Notes: generated from the letters alone by a model not told the origin. 29,856 nucleotides of DNA from Alysiella sp. (GCF_030525755.1 NZ_JAUNEC010000019.1:1-29856); one strand, 5' to 3'; positions 16,364-24,768 are shown, counted from the first letter of the stretch. Program-made: numbers and translations.

Positions 16364-17581
16364 ATGCCCATTATTCAATCGCTGTTGGATACCGATTTAT
16401 ACAAGTTCACCATGTTGCAAGTGGTGTTGCACCAATTCCCACAAACACACGGTGTTTATGAATTTCGTTGTCGCAACAACGAACAAACCGTTTATCCATT
16501 GACGCACATTAAAGATGAACTACAAGCCGAATTGGACGCATTGTGTGAACTGCGTTTTCGTCCTGATGAATTGGCGTATTTGCGTGGTTTGCGTTTCATT
16601 AAAAGCGATTTTGTTGATTATTTGGAATTGTTTCAGCTCAAACGCCGTTTTGTGCAAGTGGGCATAGATGAGGCAGGGCGTTTGGCAATCCGCATTGAAG
16701 GTCCGATGATACAAGCGATGTTTTTTGAGATTTACATTTTGGCGATGGTCAATGAGATCTATTTCCGCCGCTTGGAAAATGCCGAAGTTTTGAATGAAGG
16801 CGAACGCCGTTTACAGCAGAAAATCACTTTATTACAACATTATGCTCAAATTCAAAATCCCCAAGACCCCCCATTTCTGATTTCTGATTTTGGTACACGC
16901 CGCCGCTATACATTGGCTTGGCAAGAACACGTTGTACGCTGTTTGGCACAAGCTGCCCCCAACGTATTTCGTGGCACAAGCAATGTTTATCTTGCCAAAA
17001 AACTCGGTTTAACCCCAATCGGTACAATGGCACATGAATTTTTACAAGCCTTTCAAGCCTTAAATGTGCGATTGCGCGACTTCCAAAAAGCCGCTTTGGA
17101 AGCGTGGGTGCGCGAATATCGTGGCGATTTGGGTGTTGCCCTGACCGATGTGGTCGGTATGGACGCATTTTTGCGTGATTTTGACCTTTATTTTGCCAAG
17201 TTATTTGACGGCTTACGCCACGACAGTGGTGACCCTTATGTTTGGGGTGATAAAGCCTATGCCCACTATCGCAAACTCAAAATCAACAGCCAAACCAAAA
17301 TGCTGACTTTTTCAGATGGTTTGAATTTGGAAAAAGCATGGGATTTGCACCAATATTTCAAAGACCGCTTCCAAACCAGTTTTGGTATAGGCACAAATTT
17401 CACCAATGACATGGGACACATTCCGCTCAATATCGTTCTCAAACTTGTGGAGTGCAATGGACAATCTGTCGCCAAAATTTCCGATAGTCCTGGTAAAACC
17501 ATGACCGACAACGACACATTTTTGGCTTATTTACGTCAAGTGTTTGAAATTAAGTCAGAATCAACAGCATCATTATCGTGA
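16364..17581 (+). CDS. pncB: Nicotinate phosphoribosyltransferase
   Basis: 405 residues, close to E. coli PncB (400). It makes nicotinate mononucleotide from nicotinate and PRPP with ATP hydrolysis, the entry step of the Preiss-Handler NAD salvage route. Conserved pieces are the start PIIQSLLDTDLYKFTM, YEFRCRNN, FGTRRRYT, the GTMAHEFLQAF loop whose His is phosphorylated in the family, LRHDSGDPYVWGDKA, and FGIGTNFTND. GGAAG lies 4 bases before the ATG. It stands as a single gene between two uptake-sequence hairpins; repeat copy C starts 9 bases after its stop. Confidence 0.96.
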   Translation: MPIIQSLLDTDLYKFTMLQVVLHQFPQTHGVYEFRCRNNEQTVYPLTHIKDELQAELDALCELRFRPDELAYLRGLRFIKSDFVDYLELFQLKRRFVQVGIDEAGRLAIRIEGPMIQAMFFEIYILAMVNEIYFRRLENAEVLNEGERRLQQKITLLQHYAQIQNPQDPPFLISDFGTRRRYTLAWQEHVVRCLAQAAPNVFRGTSNVYLAKKLGLTPIGTMAHEFLQAFQALNVRLRDFQKAALEAWVREYRGDLGVALTDVVGMDAFLRDFDLYFAKLFDGLRHDSGDPYVWGDKAYAHYRKLKINSQTKMLTFSDGLNLEKAWDLHQYFKDRFQTSFGIGTNFTNDMGHIPLNIVLKLVECNGQSVAKISDSPGKTMTDNDTFLAYLRQVFEIKSESTASLS

Positions 17582-17590
17582 TTACTCATG

Positions 17591-17686
17591 TATAGTTGCA
17601 GAATTGAAAAAGCACTACGGCATTCATCGGTGTACACGGTTCTCGTTGTTACCTTGTATTATTGTATGTTCACTTCTACGACTATA
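17591..17686 (+). repeat. Palindromic repeat family, copy C
   Basis: Starts TATAGTTGCAGAATTGAAAA and ends CACTTCTACGACTATA; both ends begin with TATAGT in inverted orientation. The core CGGTGTACACGGTTCTCGTT matches, in reverse, the core of copy D. It starts 9 bases after the pncB stop and is followed directly by an uptake-sequence terminator. Confidence 0.8.
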
Positions 17687-17690
17687 TTTT

Positions 17691-17728
17691 AAGCTGCCTG
17701 AAAAACATTTGCTTTTTTCAGGCAGCCT
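17691..17728 (+). terminator. Uptake-sequence terminator before purC
   Basis: AAGCTGCCTGAAAAA (17691-17705) pairs with TTTTTCAGGCAGCCTT (17714 onward) around a short loop, followed by a T-rich stretch. A separate full simDUS follows at 17737-17748. Confidence 0.65.
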
Positions 17729-17762
17729 TTAAATTTAGGCTGCCTGAAACCCTGTTTCACGC

Positions 17763-17768
17763 TACAAT
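17763..17768 (+). promoter_or_regulatory. Possible -10 element of the purC promoter
   Basis: GCTACAATACG: TACAAT lies 42 bases before the purC ATG. The same GCTACAAT core is seen before the lipoprotein gene at 26079. The region 17 bases upstream is an uptake sequence with no good -35, so confidence is modest. Confidence 0.4.
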
Positions 17769-17810
17769 ACGCCGATTTTAATTTATTAATGATTGAATTA
17801 AGGAACAATC

Positions 17811-18677
17811 ATGAGTATTTCCCGCATCAGTCCTAAAAAAATTTATTCGGGCAAAGTACGCGATTTGTACGAAATTGACGAGCACACCATGTTGATTGTT
17901 GCCAGCGACCGCTTGTCAGCTTTTGACGTAATTTTGGATGAACCCATTGTTGGAAAAGGTGAAATTTTGACGCAGATTTCCAATTTTTGGTTTGAAAAAC
18001 TGCAACACATCATGCCCAATCATTTTACAGGGCAAACAGTATTTGACGTGCTGCCTGAACACGAAGCCACCGCGATTGCCAAACGCGCTGTTGTCGCCAA
18101 GCGCTTGAAACCCGTGAAAATTGAGGCGGTTGTGCGCGGCTATTTGAGCGGAAGCGGCTGGAAAGAATACCAAAAATCGGGTACAGTTTGCGGCATTCCC
18201 TTGCCCGAAAATTTGCGTGAAGCGGAAAAATTACCCGAAGTGATTTTTACACCGTCTACAAAAGCCGAAGTGGGCGATCACGATGAAAACATCACTTTTG
18301 AGCAAGCGACTGAAATCATTGGTAAAGATTTGGCAGAAGCAGTCCGCACCAAAGCCATTCAGCTCTACACCGAAGCCGCCGAATACGCCTTGTCTCGTGG
18401 CATCATCATTGCCGACACCAAATTTGAATTTGGCTTGGATGAAAACGGTGTGTTGACATTGATGGACGAAGTTTTGACTCCCGATTCCAGCCGTTTTTGG
18501 GCGGTGGCAACTTATGAAGTCGGCAAAAATCCGCCATCTTTTGACAAACAATTTGTGCGCGATTGGCTGGAACAATCGGGCTGGAACAAGCAGCCACCCG
18601 CTCCTGCCATACCAGCCGAAGTATTGGCAAAAACCGTTGAAAAATATCAGGAAGCTTTGGACGTTTTGACCCAATAA
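17811..18677 (+). CDS. purC: SAICAR synthetase (phosphoribosylaminoimidazole-succinocarboxamide synthase)
   Basis: 288 residues, the neisserial/beta-proteobacterial length. It joins aspartate to CAIR with ATP in purine synthesis. The start ISRISPKKIYSGKVRDLYEID holds the nucleotide-binding GKVRDLY, followed by ASDRLSAFDVIL. EAVVRGYLSGSGWKEYQKSG is the first SAICAR signature, and LADTKFEFG-type IIADTKFEFGLDENG is the second. DEVLTPDSSRFW is also conserved. AAGGA lies 6 bases before the ATG. The gene is a single unit; no other pur gene is near. Confidence 0.97.
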   Translation: MSISRISPKKIYSGKVRDLYEIDEHTMLIVASDRLSAFDVILDEPIVGKGEILTQISNFWFEKLQHIMPNHFTGQTVFDVLPEHEATAIAKRAVVAKRLKPVKIEAVVRGYLSGSGWKEYQKSGTVCGIPLPENLREAEKLPEVIFTPSTKAEVGDHDENITFEQATEIIGKDLAEAVRTKAIQLYTEAAEYALSRGIIIADTKFEFGLDENGVLTLMDEVLTPDSSRFWAVATYEVGKNPPSFDKQFVRDWLEQSGWNKQPPAPAIPAEVLAKTVEKYQEALDVLTQ

Positions 18678-18680
18678 ATA

Positions 18681-18743
18681 TATAGGGTGCAACTTGTTGC
18701 ACTAAATCAACGACAAAAATGGGGCGATAATTTGTACCCTACA
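18681..18743. repeat. Short element with TATAGGGTGCAA / TTTGTACCCTACA ends
   Basis: The left end TATAGGGTGCAAC and the complement of the right end, TGTAGGGTACAAA, agree at most positions, giving a roughly 63-base unit with inverted ends. An internal GTGCAACTTGTTGCAC is itself a hairpin. A similar TGTAGGGCGGGTATTTGTACCC occurs at 24496-24517. Confidence 0.4.
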
Positions 18744-18796
18744 CAATCGGAGAAAAAACCATGTTAATCAGCAAAGTGTATTATCCCGAAGAATAA

Positions 18797-19037
18797 ATCA
18801 CACAACATTTTGATATTCCAGTTGAAAATGATGAAGTGTGGCGCAATTTTCGTACGCATTTTGCCGATAGATACCGAAATCGCCTTGCGTTGTTCGCATT
18901 TACACCTTTCCAATCCACAAAGTGGCTTTGATTTGCTGATTGTCGCTACCGTTTTGGCACACGATTTGATTGCGGTAACGCGCAATATGCGGGATTTCGC
19001 CAAAACAGGTGCGAAATTGCTAAATCCCTTTATTTAA
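18797..19037 (+). pseudogene. Decayed PIN-domain (VapC/FitB-type) toxin gene
   Basis: Two frames carry pieces of one PIN-domain protein. In one frame (from 18797) I read HFDIPVENDEVWRNFRTHFADR; in another (ORF reaching 19037) RILPIDTEIALR, then LHLSNPQSGFDLLIVATVLA, then TRNMRDFAKTGAKLLNPF. Together they match the C-terminal half of VapC/FitB toxins: the PID.EIA.R stretch, the acidic D of the D.LIA.TAL helix and the TRN..DF end. The N-terminal half with the first catalytic Asp is gone, and a stop at 18794 closes the only upstream ATG. The frame change sits at GCATTTTGCCGAT, as if a direct repeat of it had collapsed. No antitoxin gene is present. Non-functional remnant. Confidence 0.7.
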
Positions 19038-19115
19038 AAAAATTTTCAGGCTGCCTGAAAGTTCATTATTTATCCATAATTTTGCTAATTTAGATTTTAA
19101 AGAAAGAACAAAACC

Positions 19116-20003
19116 ATGCCCACACCACAATCTTCCATTATTCCAGACCACGCTACGGCGGGTATTTTTATTGAGGCTGATATTGTGTGCCGTGAACACA
19201 TTCAGGCAGCCTGCAATAATGCATTGACGGCATTGGCGAACATTCAGCAGCGTTATTCTGAAGACCAAATTGGTATGACGATTGCCTTTGGTGCGGATTT
19301 TTGGCAAAGTTTAAATCACAGTCATGAAGGCAGTGAAATCAAAAATTTCCGTGCATTGGGCAATGGTTTGGCACCTGCCACACAACACGACTTATTGATT
19401 CACATTCAATCTTTCAATCACGACAGCAACTACACTTTGGCGTGGTCGGTATTGGACGGTTTTGGAGACAGTATTCGGGTTGTGAGTGAAACGCATGGTT
19501 TTCGCCGTCATGAAGAACGTGGTTTAGACGGTTTTGTTGATGGTACAGAAAATCCACAAGGTGAGGAAAAAATTACCCGTATTGGTGTAGATGAAAACGG
19601 TGGCAGCTATGTTTTATTGCAAAAATACCTGCATGATTTAAAGAAATGGGACAGTTTTTCGCTGACACAACAAGAAGAAAGCATTGGACGCAGTCGAGAA
19701 AGCAATGAAGAATTTTCGCGCGCTGAACGCCATCCGCGTTCGCATGTGTCGCGCAGCAATTTGAAAGAAAATGGTGTAGGCTTAAAAATTGTGCGCCGCA
19801 GCTTGCCTTTTGGCACGGTTTCGGGTGAGCATGGTTTGATGTTCATTGCTTTTTGTGCGCGTTTACACAATATTGAGGCACAGTTACTGAGTATGTTTGG
19901 TGAAACCGATGGGCAAACCGATTTGATTTTGGAACGTTTAAGTCGCGCGGTTTCAGGAGCCTATTACTTTGCACCCAGTATAGAAAGATTGCAAGATTTG
20001 TGA
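19116..20003 (+). CDS. DyP-type heme peroxidase, YfeX-like
   Basis: 295 residues, the length of E. coli YfeX (299). The DyP family binds heme and uses peroxide to oxidise substrates in the cytoplasm; YfeX has also been linked to porphyrinogen oxidation and iron handling. The GxxDG motif occurs in GLDGFVDGTENP, giving the distal Asp. The stretch RSHVSRSNLKENGVGLKIVR with its proximal His and SLPFGTVSGEHGLMFIAFCARLHNIE with the distal Arg region match YfeX closely, as does GAYYFAPS near the end. The start is plausible but its binding site (AAAGAAAG) is weak. Single gene between the toxin remnant and a perfect hairpin terminator. Confidence 0.92.
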   Translation: MPTPQSSIIPDHATAGIFIEADIVCREHIQAACNNALTALANIQQRYSEDQIGMTIAFGADFWQSLNHSHEGSEIKNFRALGNGLAPATQHDLLIHIQSFNHDSNYTLAWSVLDGFGDSIRVVSETHGFRRHEERGLDGFVDGTENPQGEEKITRIGVDENGGSYVLLQKYLHDLKKWDSFSLTQQEESIGRSRESNEEFSRAERHPRSHVSRSNLKENGVGLKIVRRSLPFGTVSGEHGLMFIAFCARLHNIEAQLLSMFGETDGQTDLILERLSRAVSGAYYFAPSIERLQDL

Positions 20004-20007
20004 TGTG

Positions 20008-20040
20008 GATTTTCAGGCAGCCTGATGCTGCCTGAAAATC
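20008..20040 (+). terminator. Uptake-sequence terminator between the DyP gene and corC
   Basis: GATTTTCAGGCAGC (20008-20021) pairs perfectly over 14 bases with GCTGCCTGAAAATC (20027-20040) around CTGAT. It starts 4 bases after the peroxidase stop. Its right arm reads ATGCTGCCTGAA, a false upstream start for corC. Confidence 0.75.
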
Positions 20041-20069
20041 GGCTATTCTTAAATTCATTCAAAATAATC

Positions 20070-20900
20070 ATGAACGAAACCCCTAATTTTTTAGAGCGTC
20101 TGTTGAAGCGTGTTTCAGGCAGCCAAACGCCAGAAACACAACAGGATATGTTGGATTTATTTAAACAAGCGTGTGAACAACAGGTTTTTGATACCGATAC
20201 TTTGCAGCGTTTGGAAAATGTGTTGCGTCTGAATAATACTGCTGTGCGCGATGCCATGATGACTCGCGCACAAATGGACGTGATTAAAAGCACCGACAGC
20301 ATGGAACGCATTATTGCTTATGTGGTGGAAACCGCACATTCACGTTTTCCTGTGATTGCTGATGATAAAGACCATGTATTGGGCATTGTCCATGCCAAAG
20401 ATTTACTCAAATACACACTCAATCCCGAACATTTTAAATTGGAACATATTTTGCGTCCTGCCGTTTTTGTACCAGAAAGTAAACCTTTGAATGTTTTGCT
20501 TAAAGAGTTTCAAAGTCAGCGCAATCACATGGCGATTGTGGTGGACGAATATGGTGGTATTTCGGGTTTGGTTACATTTGAAGATTTAATTGAGCAAATT
20601 GTGGGCAAAATTGAAGATGAATTTGATGAAGACGATAGCGCAGACAATATTTTTGCGGTTTCGGCTGAACGTTGGCGCATCAATGCTGTTACCGAGATTG
20701 AAGCCATCAATGCCCATTTGGGCACACATTTTTCCAATGAAGAAGTGGACACGATTGGTGGTTTGGTTATTCAAGAATTGGGGCATTTGCCTGTGCGTGG
20801 TGAAAAAGTGATTTTGGGTGATTGGCAGTTTACTGTTGCTCGTGCCGACAAACGCCGTTTACATACTTTGATGATGGTGCGTGTTAAAGAGGAATCATGA
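20070..20900 (+). CDS. corC: CorC/HlyC-type CBS-domain protein
   Basis: 276 residues. The two CBS domains are seen at about residues 60-115 (VRDAMMTRAQMDVI, FPVIADDKDHVLGIVHAKDLL) and 125-180 (FVPESKPLNVLLKEFQ, MAIVVDEYGGISGLVTFEDLIEQIVGKIEDEFDE), followed by a CorC/HlyC domain (RINAVTEIEAINAHLG, EEVDTIGGLV, LGHLPVRGEKV). Proteins of this type are cytoplasmic and linked to magnesium/cobalt efflux; there is no membrane domain here. The open frame reaches back to 20025, but its first residues (MLPEN) come from a uptake-sequence hairpin; the ATG at 20070 starts the family sequence. In many proteobacteria corC is next to ybeY and lnt; here it is not. Confidence 0.92.
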   Translation: MNETPNFLERLLKRVSGSQTPETQQDMLDLFKQACEQQVFDTDTLQRLENVLRLNNTAVRDAMMTRAQMDVIKSTDSMERIIAYVVETAHSRFPVIADDKDHVLGIVHAKDLLKYTLNPEHFKLEHILRPAVFVPESKPLNVLLKEFQSQRNHMAIVVDEYGGISGLVTFEDLIEQIVGKIEDEFDEDDSADNIFAVSAERWRINAVTEIEAINAHLGTHFSNEEVDTIGGLVIQELGHLPVRGEKVILGDWQFTVARADKRRLHTLMMVRVKEES

Positions 20901-20926
20901 CTTAACCCATTTGTATTGGACTTATT

Positions 20927-20959
20927 TGGTTTTCAGGTAGCCTGAAAACCATTTTAAAT
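20927..20959 (+). terminator. corC terminator built from a variant uptake sequence
   Basis: TGGTTTTCAGG (20927-20937) and CCTGAAAACCA (20941-20951) are perfect inverted arms around TAG, followed by TTTTAAATT. The centre gives AGGCTACCTGAA on the minus strand, which is the Eikenella-type dialect rather than simDUS. Confidence 0.7.
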
Positions 20960-20984
20960 TTCACATTTTACGTCAGGAAACATT

Positions 20985-22061
20985 ATGTCAGACGAAGCCA
21001 AACTGTTGCCACATCGCAATGCGATTGACCAAATTGACCAAGAAATTTTAACTTTGTTGAATCAACGTGCTAATCATGCGCGTGCGATTGGCGAACTGAA
21101 AGGTACAGGCGTGGTTTACCGCCCCGAGCGTGAAGCACAGGTTTTGCATCGCATTCAAGGCTTAAATCAAGGTCCGTTGCCCAATGAAAGTGTGGCACGT
21201 TTATTTCGTGAAATCATGAGTGAATGTTTGGCGGTGGAGCGTCCTTTAACCATCACTTATTTAGGACCCGAAGGCACATTCACGCAACAAGCAGCCAAAA
21301 AACATTTTGGTCACGCTGCCTACACGGTGGCGTGTGCAACCATAGATGAAAGTATGCGTATGGTAGAAGCACGTCAGGCAGATTATGTGGTTGTGCCAAT
21401 TGAAAATTCTACCGAAGGGTCAGTAGGACGCACTTTGGATTTGCTGGTGTCCACGCCTTTGCGTGCTTGTGGCGAAGTGGAATTGCGGATACATCATCAT
21501 TTATTGCGTCAAAGTGCCGATGTGCAAGCGGCAGATGTGGTATATGCCCATGCACAGGCGTTGGCGCAATGCCAACATTGGTTGCGTAAAAATCTGCCTG
21601 ATAGTGTGCGTCGTGTGGCAGTATCCAGCAATGGCGAGGCAGCACGATTGGCAAAAGAACACGCCAATGCTTTGGCGATTGCAGGGCAAACGGCTGCTGA
21701 AATTTATGGTTTGTGTAAATTGGCGGAAAACATTGAAGATGAACCCAATAACACCACGCGTTTTTTGGTATTGGGGCATCAGGAGACCACAGCCAGTGGC
21801 AAGGATAAAACGTCATTGATTGTGGGTGCGCCGAATAAAGCAGGCACACTTAATCGCTTGATTGAGCCGTTTACCCAAGCGGGCATTTCCATGAGTAAAT
21901 TTGAAAGTCGTCCCAGTAAAACGGGTTTGTGGGAATACTTGTTTTTCATTGATATTGAAGGTCATGCCGATGAAGCACACGTTCAGGCAGCCTTAAATGA
22001 TTTGCGTGAACGCAGCGTGTTTGTCAAAGTTATTGGCGCATATCCTTCGGTGGTATTGTGA
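20985..22061 (+). CDS. pheA: Bifunctional chorismate mutase / prephenate dehydratase (P-protein)
   Basis: 358 residues. It converts chorismate to prephenate and then phenylpyruvate for phenylalanine synthesis. An AroQ-type chorismate mutase domain occupies about residues 8-90 (IDQIDQEILTLLNQRANHAR, EREAQVLHR). The prephenate dehydratase domain follows (TYLGPEGTFTQQAA, PIENSTEGSVGRTLDLL, and the catalytic NNTTRFLVLG). A C-terminal ACT domain with GTLNRLIEPF and ESRPSKTGLWEYLFFID would bind phenylalanine for feedback control. AGGA lies 7 bases before the ATG. No attenuator leader peptide rich in Phe is seen in the short gap after corC. A decayed uptake sequence lies inside the C-terminal part. 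Confidence 0.96.
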   Translation: MSDEAKLLPHRNAIDQIDQEILTLLNQRANHARAIGELKGTGVVYRPEREAQVLHRIQGLNQGPLPNESVARLFREIMSECLAVERPLTITYLGPEGTFTQQAAKKHFGHAAYTVACATIDESMRMVEARQADYVVVPIENSTEGSVGRTLDLLVSTPLRACGEVELRIHHHLLRQSADVQAADVVYAHAQALAQCQHWLRKNLPDSVRRVAVSSNGEAARLAKEHANALAIAGQTAAEIYGLCKLAENIEDEPNNTTRFLVLGHQETTASGKDKTSLIVGAPNKAGTLNRLIEPFTQAGISMSKFESRPSKTGLWEYLFFIDIEGHADEAHVQAALNDLRERSVFVKVIGAYPSVVL

Positions 22062-22127
22062 AATATGCTGCCTGAAAATGAATGGTGCTGTTTAGATTGG
22101 TGTCTGCCATAAAATAACTGCATTTTT

Positions 22128-22174
22128 GTTTTCAGGCAGCCTGATGTATTCCTAAATTTAAGCTGCCTGAAAAC
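22128..22174 (+). terminator. Uptake-sequence hairpin between pheA and the YccS-type gene
   Basis: GTTTTCAGGCAGCCT (22128-22142) pairs with AAGCTGCCTGAAAAC (22160-22174), one mismatch, with an 17-base loop. It ends 14 bases before the next ATG, so it may act as pheA terminator and also sit in the 5' leader of the next gene. An extra copy lies at about 22065-22078. Confidence 0.5.
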
Positions 22175-22188
22175 CTGTGATTTTAAAC

Positions 22189-24375
22189 ATGAAAAAACCT
22201 GCCATAAACACCAAACTCATTAATACATTACCTGTATTGTTCAGTTGTTTCATCGTGTGTTCAGCCGTGTATGTGTACAGTTGGCAGGCTTATTTTTCGC
22301 CCTTGATTTTGGGTATTATTGCAGGTGGTTTGGTGGATTTAGACAATGGTCTAACAGGCAAACTCAAAAATCTGTTTTTTACTTTAATGGCTTTTGCTAT
22401 TGCATCGTTGGCAGTACAAATTGCCAATAACCATCCTATTCAACTGACGCTCACTTACATTACTTTAGCGTTCATTTTCACTTTTTTGGGTGCAGCAGGT
22501 AATCGTTACCGAACTATTGCATTTGGCACATTGGTGGTATCGGTTTATACCACGTTGTCATATGATGCCAAAGCACCTTTATATCTTAATTCTGCATTGA
22601 TTTTGCTGGGTACTTTGTTATACAGCATTGCGGCTTTATTGACCCACATTGCATTTCCACATCGTCCAGTACAAGAAAAAATGGCAACTGCCTATGACAG
22701 TTTGGCACGTTATTTTGATGCCAAAGCCGAACTGTTTGACCCCGATGAAGCCGATTTTTTGGAACAACAGCATTTGCGTTTTGCCATGAGCAACAACCAA
22801 GTGATTGCTGCATTCAATCAATGTCGTGCTGCGCTGTTTTACCGTATGCGTGGTCAGCACCGCCATCCACGTACCACACGCATGTTGCGTTTTTACTTTA
22901 TTGCCCAAGACATACACGAACGCATCAGTTCCAGTCATGTGCATTACAAAGCATTTGCCGAACAAATGCGTTATACTGATTTAATCTTTCGCATTCGCCG
23001 TTTGTTGCGCTTGCAGGCAGCGGCAGCGCGCCGTTTTGCCCACAGTTTGCGTGACCACAGCGATTATGTTGCAGATGACATTTTGTCGCGTGCCACGCAA
23101 GGAGCAGAACAATCTTTACAACGTTATGCAGCACAACACCAAAACGACACGGAAGGTATTGCTCCTTATCGCATTCAAAGATTGTTGGATAACATTACCC
23201 ATGTCAGTCGTCAATTTGCCCATTTAGGTAATCCGTATACCGAAGATTGGGAGCATAATAGCAATAAAACACGCATTCAAGCCCCAGAGGTAAGTGGTTT
23301 GAAAAACGCATGGCGCAGTCTGAAAAAACACGCTACTTTACAATCAGCGGTATTTCGCCATGCTGTACGCATGGGATTGGTCGCATTGGTGTGCTGTTTA
23401 TTGGTTCAAACCGTCAGCGTGTTGCATTTACAACAAACTGATGTGCATTTGGGATTTTGGACACTTTTAACCGCCATTTTTGTCTGTCAGCCTAACTATT
23501 CTGCCACACAAAAACGCCTGATACAGCGCATCATTGGTACATTTTGTGGCGTATTGGTTGGTTCCGTTTTACCTGTTTTCGCGCTGACTTTGGCACAAAA
23601 ATTGGGTATTGCTGCAATCAGCACAACGTTATTTTTTCTGTTTCGCACCAGTAAACACAGTTTTTCCACTTTTTTTATCACCATTCAAGCCATTATGGGT
23701 TTTTCTATTATGGGGTATGACGTTACTGCTTTTTTCATGCCGCGAATGATGGATACGCTTATTGGTGCAGCAGTAGCAGGGGCTGCAGCTTATTTTTTAT
23801 GGCCAGATTGGCGGTACGTTTCGCTGGATAAAGCCGCACGCGAAGCCGTAGAAAGCAATGGTGGTTACCTGAAAGCCGTATTGGACGAATTGCAAGAGGG
23901 GTTGAGAGATGATTTGGATTACCGCATTGCAAGGCGTAACAGTCATGACAAAGCGGCGGCTTTATCTAGTGTATTATCCGACATGTCCAGCGAAGCAGAA
24001 AAACACGGTAAGCGTGTACAAGAAGGATTTTTGATTTTAAAAATCAATTATTCATTAATCAGTTATATTGCAGCATTGGGTGCATACCGCGATAAAATGC
24101 ACGCCAGCGATGATGATTTTCTCATGTCTTTTTTTGCTGCGGCACAAGGTATCGCGGCGTTGCTGCAAGTCATGAGTCAGCTCAATGAAACCGATTTTCA
24201 GGCAGCCCATTTGGATTTGCAGCAACAACTCAATCAAATGCGTGAAATTGTGTCATCATCGTCCAATGATGACCCGCAAAATCCCACTTTATGGCAACAA
24301 CTGCTGATGATGCACGAATTATTGCCTGCTTGTTATCAGGCATTGGCGATTGCGACCGAAAAGAATGTTACTTAA
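22189..24375 (+). CDS. YccS/YhfK-type (FUSC family) inner-membrane protein
   Basis: 728 residues. The family architecture is clear: an N-terminal block of about six membrane helices (residues about 12-160), a long soluble helical region (AMSNNQVIAAFNQCRAALFYRMRG, RRLLRLQAAAARRFAHSLRDHSDY), a second membrane block (about 385-550, with FWTLLTAIFVCQPNYSATQKRLIQRIIGT, the FUSC-domain hallmark), and a C-terminal soluble helical part. Related proteins include YccS, YhfK and AaeB-type efflux pumps; the substrate is unknown. A GTG at 22177 in frame is possible, but the ATG at 22189 begins the recognisable sequence. Neither has a ribosome binding site. An uptake-sequence core encodes FQAAH near the C-terminus. 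Confidence 0.88.
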   Translation: MKKPAINTKLINTLPVLFSCFIVCSAVYVYSWQAYFSPLILGIIAGGLVDLDNGLTGKLKNLFFTLMAFAIASLAVQIANNHPIQLTLTYITLAFIFTFLGAAGNRYRTIAFGTLVVSVYTTLSYDAKAPLYLNSALILLGTLLYSIAALLTHIAFPHRPVQEKMATAYDSLARYFDAKAELFDPDEADFLEQQHLRFAMSNNQVIAAFNQCRAALFYRMRGQHRHPRTTRMLRFYFIAQDIHERISSSHVHYKAFAEQMRYTDLIFRIRRLLRLQAAAARRFAHSLRDHSDYVADDILSRATQGAEQSLQRYAAQHQNDTEGIAPYRIQRLLDNITHVSRQFAHLGNPYTEDWEHNSNKTRIQAPEVSGLKNAWRSLKKHATLQSAVFRHAVRMGLVALVCCLLVQTVSVLHLQQTDVHLGFWTLLTAIFVCQPNYSATQKRLIQRIIGTFCGVLVGSVLPVFALTLAQKLGIAAISTTLFFLFRTSKHSFSTFFITIQAIMGFSIMGYDVTAFFMPRMMDTLIGAAVAGAAAYFLWPDWRYVSLDKAAREAVESNGGYLKAVLDELQEGLRDDLDYRIARRNSHDKAAALSSVLSDMSSEAEKHGKRVQEGFLILKINYSLISYIAALGAYRDKMHASDDDFLMSFFAAAQGIAALLQVMSQLNETDFQAAHLDLQQQLNQMREIVSSSSNDDPQNPTLWQQLLMMHELLPACYQALAIATEKNVT

Positions 24376-24768
24376 AGACCAATATACTAAAGAAAGTTGT
24401 TGTAATGCGTGTTGTGTGTTTTATGGTCGTTTCCAATTAAAATAATGTGAACTCGGGATAAGAACATGAATTGTTTGTTTTCAATAAAACTGTGTTGTAG
24501 GGCGGGTATTTGTACCCATCGTTTACCACAGTAATTATGGATTTGAGGCTGCCTGAAAATGGTGTGTAAGCACTAATTCTATACAGGTTATTTATTTTCA
24601 TGGTATTTTCAATTCTCTTATCTCAAAATCACCTTAAAATATAGCTGACACGGTTGAGAAGTTACAAGACGACAGCGTTCATTATGTACACCAAGTGCAT
24701 CAGGACGTTGGTAACACTGTATGATTTTATTGTAAAAGACTGTATTTGAATTGAGACTGCCTGAAAAT
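24376..24768. other. Gene-free gap between the YccS-type gene and rsmJ
   Basis: I see no credible coding frame in these 393 bases. The gap holds a GGGTA/TACCC hairpin (24504-24517), a full simDUS (24546-24557), a decayed copy of the palindromic repeat family (about 24640-24724) and a decayed uptake sequence (GACTGCCTGAAAAT) directly before rsmJ. The region is AT-rich with no strong promoter that I can defend. Confidence 0.5.
24640..24724 (-). repeat. Palindromic repeat family, decayed copy E
   Basis: Read in the same orientation as copy D, it has TATAG at its left edge, then TACAAGACGACAGCG matching the TACAAG.CGACAACG segment, and GTACACC at the same spacing. The outer arms have diverged. 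Membership is probable but weaker than for copies A-D. Confidence 0.45.

Noticed and set aside
17544..17732. Small plus-strand open frame after pncB (VAELKKHYG...)
   Set aside because: It overlaps the pncB end and translates repeat copy C. Copies A and B give similar peptides (VAELNRHYG, VVELENT), but this follows from DNA similarity; there are frameshifts between copies and no start signal.
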